Below, one piece after another: positions 45,457 to 52,607 of a stretch of DNA of 64,000 nucleotides. The translations under genes and the position numbers were made by a program. Position 1 is the stretch's first letter. The number at the start of each line of letters is the position of its first letter. The DNA comes from Bacillus sp. Marseille-P3661 (lineage in GTDB: Bacteria > Bacillota > Bacilli > Bacillales > Bacillaceae_J). Where the stretch lies: contig NZ_LT965956.1 in NCBI RefSeq assembly GCF_900240995.1, positions 1 to 64,000 on the forward strand, in the 5' to 3' direction. The notes under the pieces are model-generated. The model saw nothing but the letters and a program-made list of their open reading frames with translations. It did no database searches and was not told where the DNA came from.

Positions 45457-46050
45457 ATGGGAAAGAAAAAAACGAACTTAGCACCAAAGCGAAAACGAAT
45501 GAATAGAAAGGGAAGGTTACTGAGTGGAAAGGAATGGATAAAAACATACAAGGGGAAAAACATTGTCAAGTCTTATGCTAAGTGGTTTGGGGTCAATAAA
45601 ATCTGTGCGATGACAGAGCTAGAGATGTTGGGAATACAGATCTCAGAGAAAACCAAGATGAACATAAAACAAGGAGAAACTGACAAAGTACGAGCAAGAC
45701 AGCTCCGGAAGAAAAGGAGTAAAGAGCAAATATTACTAGAGAACTATTTTTATGATTATTCTTATGACTTTGATGACATCTTCTCTTCCGAAGAAGGTTA
45801 TATAGAAGAAACAATGACGATTGGCATTACTTATGAAGAACAAGGAGAAAACGACAAGAAAGAATGTTTCTCCTATATTAATGAATTTGGTGAATGTGTC
45901 TATTATGACTCACCTGAGGATATGTGGTTAGATTATCTCTTAGTGGAACAGCAAACTACAGATACGAACGAATTCTGGTACTCAGACAATTTTGAATGGG
46001 AAAGTTATTTTGGTCATCTTCAACCCGCATTTTGGTTTCTTCCCCTGTAA
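45457..46050 (+). CDS. Uncharacterised protein, basic N terminus and acidic C terminus
   Basis: About 197 residues. The first ~90 residues are strongly basic (GKKKTNLAPKRKRMNRKGR, RARQLRKKRSKEQ) and contain WIKTYKGKNIVKSYAKWFGV, a small helical segment that recurs in uncharacterised Bacillus proteins; the rest is acidic and aromatic. AAAGGAG site before the ATG; a terminator follows. Basic character suggests nucleic-acid binding, but no known domain was recognised. It interrupts the catabolic regulon and sits next to a possible mobile-element remnant. Confidence 0.6.
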   Translation: MGKKKTNLAPKRKRMNRKGRLLSGKEWIKTYKGKNIVKSYAKWFGVNKICAMTELEMLGIQISEKTKMNIKQGETDKVRARQLRKKRSKEQILLENYFYDYSYDFDDIFSSEEGYIEETMTIGITYEEQGENDKKECFSYINEFGECVYYDSPEDMWLDYLLVEQQTTDTNEFWYSDNFEWESYFGHLQPAFWFLPL

Positions 46051-46116
46051 TGTAAATGCGGTAGAGTACGGAAGGGTTGGAAGATTTATTGGATTTTAAT
46101 TTAATTGGAATGAGTT

Positions 46117-46144
46117 AAGCATTTCTTAGGGAGATGCTTTTTAT
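46117..46144 (+). terminator. Terminator after the 45457 gene
   Basis: AAGCATTTC / GAGATGCTT stem with a five-base loop, then T-rich DNA. Confidence 0.65.
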
Positions 46145-46226
46145 TTTATATCATCTAGAAAAGGTGCCAAGCGAACTTTATGGCTCTAATCAAAGGTTAT
46201 TATGCTCATATATATTTTTCATTATA

Positions 46227-46255
46227 TTGCCAAATATTCAGAATTATAATATTAT
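46227..46255 (+). promoter_or_regulatory. Promoter of crotonase gene 2
   Basis: TTGCCA, 17-base spacer, TATTAT, matching the promoter at 29973-30001 base for base in both hexamers; most of the surrounding ~30 bases are also the same. Confidence 0.6.
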
Positions 46256-46271
46256 TTATTTATCGTACAAA

Positions 46272-46293
46272 TATATGCTGCATGCGATCTATA
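46272..46293 (+). promoter_or_regulatory. Regulon motif copy 8, upstream of crotonase 2
   Basis: TATA arm, then TGCATGCG, then a TATA arm; same position relative to the promoter as copy 2 at 30014-30035, with a diverged core edge. Confidence 0.5.
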
Positions 46294-46326
46294 AAACATA
46301 TCTACTTAGTAAGGGATTGATTAACT

Positions 46327-47079
46327 ATGAAAGAGAGACTTTACACGAATGTAAACGGTTACGTTGCTGAAATCGTCTTAAACCGTCCTGAATTCCGTAA
46401 TGCAATAAATTTAACGATGTGGAAATCCTTGCCGGTTATGTTAAGGGAGTTCGAACAAAACCCAGATATACGGGTGATTATCATTACTGGAGAAGGAGAC
46501 CAGGCGTTTTCAGCTGGTGCAGATTTTGGTGATTTGGCTGCTGTGGCTTTAAATGAACAAATCATAGATCCATTATTAACAGCGGTTGAAGAAACAATGT
46601 CAACGATTGAGCAATTGACTAAACCCGTAATAGCCAAAATAAATGGAGCGGCTATTGGCGGGGGATGTGAACTTGCTGCTAGTTGTGATATCCGAATTGC
46701 ATCGGATAAAGCTAAGTTTGGCATACCTGTGGGTAACCTAGGGATTGCTATTACTGGACAGGATACTAGGAGATTATCTTCATTAATTGGTGTAGGTTGG
46801 ACTCGGGATTTATTAATGACTGGGCGGATTATTGATGCAGAAACCGCTTTACATATTGGGTTAGTGAGCAGGGTTGTCGCCCATGATGATTTGGATAGTG
46901 AAACAGAAATACTTACTGAACAAATTGGTAAAATGTCACCGCTTACTTTAAAAGCTGCTAAGGTTCATACGTTAGAAATAATAAGAGCACAAGAACTTAC
47001 TTTAAGAGATGGGTTTTCATTAGCGAAAGAGACTTGGGCGAGCGATGAGTTTAAGAATAGGGTGAAAGTTGTTAGATAA
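46327..47079 (+). CDS. Crotonase-family enzyme, copy 2
   Basis: About 250 residues, nearly the same as the 30070 gene through most of its length, ending a few residues earlier. It shares the altered active site: IPVGNLG at the first hydratase Glu position and Asp in WTRDLLMTG. Oxyanion segments FSAGADFGDLA and NGAAIGGGCELA are kept. Duplicated together with its promoter, operator and the start of the following hydrolase gene. It may differ in expression or substrate from copy 1, or be redundant. Confidence 0.85.
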   Translation: MKERLYTNVNGYVAEIVLNRPEFRNAINLTMWKSLPVMLREFEQNPDIRVIIITGEGDQAFSAGADFGDLAAVALNEQIIDPLLTAVEETMSTIEQLTKPVIAKINGAAIGGGCELAASCDIRIASDKAKFGIPVGNLGIAITGQDTRRLSSLIGVGWTRDLLMTGRIIDAETALHIGLVSRVVAHDDLDSETEILTEQIGKMSPLTLKAAKVHTLEIIRAQELTLRDGFSLAKETWASDEFKNRVKVVR

Positions 47080-47133
47080 AAAGGTCGACTAAGTAAATCT
47101 AATTTATACTTGTAATTAATTGGACGCGGAAAA

Positions 47134-47280
47134 GTGAGTGGGCGTAATTTATACATGTTCACATTTGAAACTCTCGAATTTGATCCATTATCATTTTTAC
47201 TAGATTCATCAATGGATATTTTGGGATTTAATTTATTAGCAAACAATTATGAGCCTTTAGAGATTTTACTATTTATATAA
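47134..47280 (+). pseudogene. Truncated duplicate of the metallo-hydrolase gene
   Basis: GTG-started 48-codon frame whose first ~24 residues (MSGRNLYMFTFETLEFDP) match the start of the hydrolase at 30871 (MSGLKLYMFSCGTLEFDP). After residue ~24 similarity stops, no HxHxDH motif is present and the frame ends. It marks the right-hand end of the duplicated segment. Confidence 0.75.
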
Positions 47281-47352
47281 ATTACTAGGAAACTAAGTTA
47301 AGAGGTTCATTTAGAAAACTGTTTATCTGAATTGAATATGGCGGATTATTAA

Positions 47353-47378
47353 GGGCAGTTACTAGCTGTCCTTTTTTT
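47353..47378 (+). terminator. Terminator after the duplicated segment
   Basis: GGGCAG / CTGTCC stem followed by seven T. Confidence 0.7.
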
Positions 47379-47442
47379 GTTGTGTACAGGTTTTGATATA
47401 GGGAGAATATTATAGGGCTGATTAATGTTTGAAGTACAAACT

Positions 47443-47474
47443 AATAAAGACACCTCACAAATATTGTAAGGTGT
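47443..47474 (-). terminator. Possible terminator of the CDGSH gene
   Basis: Minus-strand ACACCTTAC / GTGAGGTGT stem with CTTTATT after it; overlaps no coding sequence. Confidence 0.45.
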
Positions 47475-47481
47475 TAAGGAA

Positions 47482-47673
47482 TTACTTTGCTCTAACTACG
47501 CTTTCAAAATTTCCTTTATGGGATCCATCACAGAAAGGTTTATTTTCAGAAAGGCCACATCTGCAAAGTGAAAACGTTTCTTTAGTTTCAAACTTATTTC
47601 CTTCAGCATCAACTAATTCAATGTTGCCTGTAACACGTAATGATCCATTGTCATTAACTTTTATTGTCGCCAT
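47482..47673 (-). CDS. Small CDGSH iron-sulfur protein
   Basis: 63 residues. The [2Fe-2S] motif is complete: CRCGLSENKPFCDGSH, with the three Cys and one His ligands, followed by the usual short basic tail. It starts after AAAGGAGG. Such small cytoplasmic proteins carry a redox-active, labile [2Fe-2S] cluster; their role in Bacillus is unclear. It stands alone between the Mo-hydroxylase and dehydratase clusters. Confidence 0.9.
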   Translation of the reverse strand: MATIKVNDNGSLRVTGNIELVDAEGNKFETKETFSLCRCGLSENKPFCDGSHKGNFESVVRAK

Positions 47674-47823
47674 GTTAAATAACCTCCTTTAGTAAAATTG
47701 TAGACAAAATTATAAGGAAATAAACAAGGATGAAGAACTGAATAAGTAACAAAATAGAGTATTTTGGAAGAAGTGTTTGGTCCAAGATTGCAGAATGTGA
47801 TCTTTCCTAGTAAATCGAAACAA

Positions 47824-47895
47824 GGAAGGATTCTGACAGGAGATGAGTAAACCCTGTGAATCGAGTCAGAAAAAGGGAAGGATTCTGACAGGAGA
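47824..47895. repeat. Direct repeat, two units
   Basis: The 20-mer ggaaggattctgacaggaga occurs at 47824-47843 and 47876-47895, 52 bases apart, with similar bases between. It looks like a dispersed or tandem Bacillus intergenic repeat. Confidence 0.7.
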
Positions 47896-47901
47896 GTTGA
47901 A

Positions 47902-47956
47902 AGTAACCAAGGTTATGGGGATTAACCCACGACCTTAGTTACTTTAAGGGTGGGTT
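47902..47956 (+). ncRNA. Possible structured RNA with alternative stems
   Basis: AGTAAC...AGGT...TGGG pairs with CCCA...ACCT...GTTACT (47902-47943). The TAACCCAC in the right arm (47923-47930) can instead pair perfectly with GTGGGTTA (47949-47956). Mutually exclusive hairpins are typical of attenuators or riboswitches, but no controlled gene follows on this strand. Confidence 0.3.
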
Positions 47957-48157
47957 ATTGGGTCGGGCTCTTGTGATCCGAGGGAGTTATCGGACCAGGG
48001 TACTGCAATAATAAACTAGATACCTTTTTTCGAGGTTATTCTTCTAAACTAATGCCAACGAAAACGGATAGAATAATAGTATTGCAAGCAAAGGTGATGC
48101 TAAATGTATGATTTAAATAATAGCATTTTTCAATTTTTTGGTCGTCTGATTTTAATT

Positions 48158-49072
48158 CTAGTTCACTGACTCTTCTATACAAATCCTATCTTTTAAAAAG
48201 CTTAAAAACTTTTTGTGATTGGGATAATGTGGTTTATCAGGTCTTGCCACAAGCATCAGATCGAGATAAACCGAGCCACTTTCTAATTGTAACTGTTTCA
48301 ATTTTCCTACCTTTAGCTCTTCATTTACACTCAATTTAGAAAGAATAGTTATCCCGTTACCAATACTAATGATTTGCTTAATACTCTCTATGTCTTCGTA
48401 TTGCATCAATATTTCATTAATTTTAATTCCTCGAGAATGAAGCATGTTCTCGATTACTTGATAATTGTAGGAGGATAAAACGACAAAAGGATAATTCGAT
48501 ATATCTGAGGGTGTTACATGATTCTTTGTTGCTAACGGATGACTAGGTCCAACTACTAGGGTTAATTCCGTATTTACGATTGGAGTGGCGGTTAGATTTT
48601 CTGGAACCTTTTTTCCAATGATGAAACCAAAATCGATTTCCTTTTCTAAAGTCATTTGAAATATTTGTTTTGAATTTCCCACTCGGAGGTTTAGATTTAT
48701 ATGAGGGTTTTCCCTCATAAAGTTACTTATTATCTTAGGTAATATATACCTAGCCGGTGTAGTGCTAGCGCCCACTGTTATATTTCCAATGTTTCCTTGC
48801 TTAACTTCTTGTAACGTTAAAAGGATCTCCTTGCTTAGATTCAATACTTGTTTTGTGTAATTATAAAAATGGTTTCCTGCTTCAGTAGTCGTTATCGTGC
48901 GTCCTCGGTCTAAAAGTATCACTTGTGTTTCTTTTTCAAGTGCACGAATATGTGCACTTACAGCTGGTTGGGATATATTTAAAATTTCAGCAGCAGAACT
49001 AAAACTTTGGGAATTAACAACCTCATAAAATACCTTTAATCTATACATGTTTGACAAGATATCAGGGTTCAT
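48158..49072 (-). CDS. LysR-family transcription regulator
   Basis: About 304 residues: N-terminal helix-turn-helix (FYEVVNSQSFSSAAEILNISQPAVSAHIRALE) and a periplasmic-binding-like effector domain (GNITVGASTTPARYILP). Divergent from the nitroreductase/P450/dehydratase genes, so it probably activates them in response to a pathway compound. The gap contains an ATAAC-N5-GTTAT site. Confidence 0.88.
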   Translation of the reverse strand: MNPDILSNMYRLKVFYEVVNSQSFSSAAEILNISQPAVSAHIRALEKETQVILLDRGRTITTTEAGNHFYNYTKQVLNLSKEILLTLQEVKQGNIGNITVGASTTPARYILPKIISNFMRENPHINLNLRVGNSKQIFQMTLEKEIDFGFIIGKKVPENLTATPIVNTELTLVVGPSHPLATKNHVTPSDISNYPFVVLSSYNYQVIENMLHSRGIKINEILMQYEDIESIKQIISIGNGITILSKLSVNEELKVGKLKQLQLESGSVYLDLMLVARPDKPHYPNHKKFLSFLKDRICIEESVN

Positions 49073-49085
49073 GGCACCACCTCTT

Positions 49086-49100
49086 ATAACTTTTTGTTAT
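49086..49100. promoter_or_regulatory. Candidate LysR binding site
   Basis: ATAACTTTTTGTTAT, a T-N11-A palindrome 14 bases upstream of the LysR start; the related TATAACTTGTACCATA follows at about 49105. Confidence 0.5.
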
Positions 49101-49351
49101 GAACGTATAACTTGTACCATATTGATTTTAAAATATAAGGGCGTATAATTCAAGTAAATAGATTGAATTATTTGATTATTCCAAACCTTAAGGGGTTTTC
49201 TATGGAAAATTGGTTATTACTACTAAAGAGTATTCGGGGAAAATTGCAAAATAGCGCACGCGTCTTTATCAGAAAAACAACTCGAAAAAGCAAATTTCCG
49301 CTGTCTATAATATGGTCGTCAAGAATTTGATTAGAAAGGGGATGAAATACA

Positions 49352-50092
49352 TTGAATGAAACCATTAGGTTATTGCAAAATCATCGTTCGATAAGAAAAT
49401 TTACTGATGAGCCGATCTCACCGGAACTAATGAATGAAATTTTTCACTCAGCACAGATGGCTTCGACTTCAACCAATATGCAGGCATATAGTGTGATTGC
49501 GGTAACAAATCCCGAGCTTAAGACCGAGTTGTCTGTCCTTACTGGCAATCAAAAACATGTGGAGCAATGTCCAATATATTTAGTATGGTGTGCCGATTTA
49601 AATCGCTTGAAAATTACGTGTGAATTAAATTCCAAAGAACCCTCTTATCTTAACAGCATGGAAAATTTTATTGTGGCGAATGTAGATACTGCATTAGCTG
49701 CACAAAATGCAGCAATTGCAGCAGAATCTGCAGGGCTAGGAGTAGTATTTGTCGGAGGGGTACGGAATCGTATCAGAGAGGTTACTAAGTTATTAAACAT
49801 ACCTGAATTAGTCTTTCCTTTGTTTGGTATGTGTTTAGGTTATCCAGTTCAGCAACCTATAATCCGACCAAGATTGCCATTAGAAGTGGTTGTACATAAC
49901 GATTACTATCAAGACGAACATTTTGAAAAGTATATTTCTGAGTATGACAATCAAATAGAAAAATATATGATGGAGCGAACTCGAGGGAAAAGAAATGATA
50001 AATGGTCTGATATTATGACTGATAAACTATCACATCCTATTCGAATGCACATGTCAACATACATTGAAGAACAGGGATTTAAACTAGAATAA
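49352..50092 (+). CDS. NfrA-like NAD(P)H flavin oxidoreductase (nitroreductase family)
   Basis: About 246 residues, the size of B. subtilis NfrA. FMN-binding HRSIRKFTDEPIS at the N terminus, ASTSTNMQAYSVIAV and GLGVVFVGGVRN are typical. It reduces FMN or nitro/quinone compounds using NAD(P)H. TTG start with AAAGGGG upstream; no in-frame ATG is nearer. A candidate -10 (TATAAT, 49306-49311) precedes it. As first gene of the operon it could feed electrons to the P450 or to the dehydratase pair. Confidence 0.85.
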   Translation: MNETIRLLQNHRSIRKFTDEPISPELMNEIFHSAQMASTSTNMQAYSVIAVTNPELKTELSVLTGNQKHVEQCPIYLVWCADLNRLKITCELNSKEPSYLNSMENFIVANVDTALAAQNAAIAAESAGLGVVFVGGVRNRIREVTKLLNIPELVFPLFGMCLGYPVQQPIIRPRLPLEVVVHNDYYQDEHFEKYISEYDNQIEKYMMERTRGKRNDKWSDIMTDKLSHPIRMHMSTYIEEQGFKLE

Positions 50093-50134
50093 GAGGGTGC
50101 TAATGTATTTAGGAAATAAAAGGAGAGTCATTCA

Positions 50135-50233
50135 ATGAGCGACATAGAAAATAGGAAGTTGGATTCAGATTCTATTGTTGATGGAAACTGCTCTAAGGAG
50201 AATACTGTCTGGAATCCTTTAGACCTATTATGA
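50135..50233 (+). CDS. Short frame, probably the frameshifted N terminus of the P450
   Basis: 32 codons, strong AAAGGAG site before its ATG, ending NTVWNPLDLL at a TGA that overlaps the ATG of the P450 frame. WNP is the kind of sequence found just before the conserved N-terminal helix of bacterial P450s. A single-base indel in CCTTTAGACC (about 50216-50225) would join the two into a normal ~405-residue enzyme. Either a real mutation, a sequencing error, or a coupled leader peptide. Confidence 0.5.
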   Translation: MSDIENRKLDSDSIVDGNCSKENTVWNPLDLL

Positions 50234-51351
50234 TTAAGAATCCTGATGAAGTGTATGGGATATTACGGGCGGAATGCCCTGTGGCTCATACCGACCAAGT
50301 AGGCGGAGCATGGGGGTTTTTCAAATATGAGGACATTGTAAAAGCGACTCTTGATATAGAAACTTTCTCTAATGGGGAATCTAGAAATCGAGATTTACCT
50401 CGTTATCCTTTAGAGGCAGACCCGCCTTTTCATACGGCTTATCGAAAAATATTGCAGCCATTTTTTAATTCAAGAGTAATGGATGAATGGGAGCACATTG
50501 TCCGAAATTTAGTTATTGAAATGCTTGAACCACTTATTTTTAAAAAAGAGATGGATATGGCTAAAGATTTTAATTATATTCTACCAGTTCGTGTTATTTT
50601 ATCTTTTCTTCATCTTCCCGATCAAGATTGCTATAGAATAGGTCAATTGTCTGAGGATATTTATCACTCCTCATATGGAAAAAATCCTGAAAAATATGCA
50701 GCTACAGTGGAGTCGTTGAAACTATACTGTCATAAGGCAGTTGCAGGTCGTAAAACCTCACCATTAGATCCTCAAAAAGATATGATTAGTAAGTTATTAC
50801 AAAGTCAAATTGATAACCAAGATATAAGTGTTAAAAGTGTTGCTGGTATTCTTCATTTGCTATTAACTGCTGGACATGACTCAACAACTAGTTCATTAGG
50901 AATAATCATCAATTATTTAGCGCAAAACCCAAATGACCAAAAGCGGATACGTGAAAACACATCTTTAATACCAATGGCCATAGAAGAAATTTTACGATAT
51001 GAGACACCTGTTCAGAGAATGCCCCGGACTATAACTAAAGACTTCGATTTACATGGTCAAAAGTTAAAGAAGGGAGAAAAGGTCTTTCTCGTCTGGGGTT
51101 CAGCAAACCGTGATGAAGAGGTATTTGATAATGCAGATAAATGCATAATAGACCGCAAACCAAATCGTCATCTTGTATTTGGACATGGTATCCACCATTG
51201 TCTTGGTGCACCGTTAGCACGACTAGAACTACGCGTCGCCTTGGAGGAACTGCTTCACAGAACAAAATCTTTTGAATTAAATGGCAATGTGGTTCGTACT
51301 GGCTATCCGCGTTTTGGGGTTAGTTCCTTGCCTTTAATACTTTGTACTTAA
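50230..51351 (+). CDS. Cytochrome P450
   Basis: About 373 residues from the internal ATG. I-helix oxygen-activation motif LTAGHDSTTSS, the ExxR in EEILRYETP, and the haem loop FGHGIHHCLGAPLARLE with the axial Cys are intact. Soluble class I bacterial P450 needing separate redox partners; none of ferredoxin type is adjacent, the nearest being the NfrA-like flavoprotein. The frame starts at residue ~30 of a normal P450; see the preceding entry. By position it oxidises the compound handled by the following CoA enzymes, but substrate is unknown. Confidence 0.9.
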   Translation: MIKNPDEVYGILRAECPVAHTDQVGGAWGFFKYEDIVKATLDIETFSNGESRNRDLPRYPLEADPPFHTAYRKILQPFFNSRVMDEWEHIVRNLVIEMLEPLIFKKEMDMAKDFNYILPVRVILSFLHLPDQDCYRIGQLSEDIYHSSYGKNPEKYAATVESLKLYCHKAVAGRKTSPLDPQKDMISKLLQSQIDNQDISVKSVAGILHLLLTAGHDSTTSSLGIIINYLAQNPNDQKRIRENTSLIPMAIEEILRYETPVQRMPRTITKDFDLHGQKLKKGEKVFLVWGSANRDEEVFDNADKCIIDRKPNRHLVFGHGIHHCLGAPLARLELRVALEELLHRTKSFELNGNVVRTGYPRFGVSSLPLILCT

Positions 51352-51436
51352 CATCAGGGCTTGAAGATAATTAGTAGTGGGCATGTTAGTACTCCTTTTA
51401 ACAAAACTAACTCTACTTAATAAGGGGGAATTGAAT

Positions 51437-52585
51437 ATGGTAAACAACTATTCTGACTCAATGACTAGTTTAGAATATTTGGAGCAGATATATGCTGAGC
51501 GTGATCAAAGAGCACTAGAATTGAAGAAAGAAGGAAAAAAAATAGTAGGTATTCTTGGTAACGATGTACCTGAAGAAATTTTAATAGCTGCTGACATGAT
51601 ACCTATATATATATTTGGGGATCCGAATGGAGACATGAATCATGCAAATCGTTATTTGGAAACCGGATCCACACCACTTGTAAGAGCCCAATTTGAAAGG
51701 ATTATCAACGGGTCTTATTCGTATCTTGATTACCTTGTTATCTCTAGTTCAGCGGATTCAATTACACGTGCCTTTTACTATTTACGTTCAATTCGCAAAG
51801 TAGAGCCCGAAATGAAGATTCCAGAGCTATATTATTTTGATTTTCTTCATTCGATGAATCGGACTAGCGCTTTATACAATCGTGACCGAGCACGCGAATT
51901 TCGACAAAAAGTTGAAAGTTGGGCTGGGAAGAAGATTACTGATGAATCTATTAGAAAGGCTTTGATAACATGTAATGAAAATCGTGAACTTCTGTCTAAA
52001 TTAAATGATTTACGAATAGCAAAAGAGCCGTGCGTGAGTGGGGTTCAGGCTTTAATCATTTCTAGTGTTTCCTTATGTATACCAAAAGATGAACATAATC
52101 GATTATTAAGGTCATTCTTAAGAGATGAAAAGTTTCCTAAGTTATCGGGAGTACGTTTGTTTGTTACTGGAAGCACGCATGATCATACAGAATTTTACGA
52201 ACTAGTCGAATCCTCCGGAGCAATTATCGTTGGTGAAGATCATGATTTAGGCAGTAGATTATACGAAGGTAAACTAGACTTAACAGTTGATCCTATAGAT
52301 ACCATTACCGATAGATATCATTTCCGGATTCCGAGCACAAGACAATCTACCGTTTCTGTTAGGGTAGATGCATTGGTTAATGAAGTTCAGCATTGCGGAG
52401 CACAAGGAGTCATCTTTTTTATTCATAATGACGATGATGCACCGTCTTGGGATTATCCAGAACAGCGTAAGGCTCTAGAAAATCTAGGGATAAAGGTTCT
52501 GCTTTTGGATCGTCAAAATTATAAACTTGAAAATAAAGATAAGCTACAATCTATCATCACTACTTTTATTCATTCAATAGATTAA
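51437..52585 (+). CDS. 2-hydroxyacyl-CoA dehydratase family protein, subunit lacking Fe-S cysteines
   Basis: About 382 residues with the two alpha/beta domains of the HgdA/HgdB/BcrC family (EEILIAADMIPIYIFG; DYLVISSSADSITRAFYYLRS; GVRLFVTGSTHD; CGAQGVIFF). In active dehydratases three Cys bind a [4Fe-4S] cluster: here the first position is ETGSTPLVRA, the second SSSAD where SCD is normal, and the third FIHNDDDAPSW, so all three are absent. Start at 51437 follows AAGGGGG. Paired with the next gene, 22 bases downstream. It may be a structural or regulatory partner, or a subunit with a new chemistry. Confidence 0.82.
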   Translation: MVNNYSDSMTSLEYLEQIYAERDQRALELKKEGKKIVGILGNDVPEEILIAADMIPIYIFGDPNGDMNHANRYLETGSTPLVRAQFERIINGSYSYLDYLVISSSADSITRAFYYLRSIRKVEPEMKIPELYYFDFLHSMNRTSALYNRDRAREFRQKVESWAGKKITDESIRKALITCNENRELLSKLNDLRIAKEPCVSGVQALIISSVSLCIPKDEHNRLLRSFLRDEKFPKLSGVRLFVTGSTHDHTEFYELVESSGAIIVGEDHDLGSRLYEGKLDLTVDPIDTITDRYHFRIPSTRQSTVSVRVDALVNEVQHCGAQGVIFFIHNDDDAPSWDYPEQRKALENLGIKVLLLDRQNYKLENKDKLQSIITTFIHSID

Positions 52586-52607
52586 AAACTAAAGGAGGCG
52601 ATTTAAA

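Larger units (their letters stand above)
47674..48157. other. 484-base gap with repeats and RNA-like structure
   Basis: No gene. It contains the direct repeat and the paired hairpins listed next. T-rich DNA near 48120 may end the LysR transcript from the right. Confidence 0.5.

Noticed and set aside
47941-47960. T-box riboswitch (AAGGGTGG-like sequence)
   Set aside because: The conserved GGTACCGCG continuation and a downstream amino-acid or tRNA-synthetase gene are missing.
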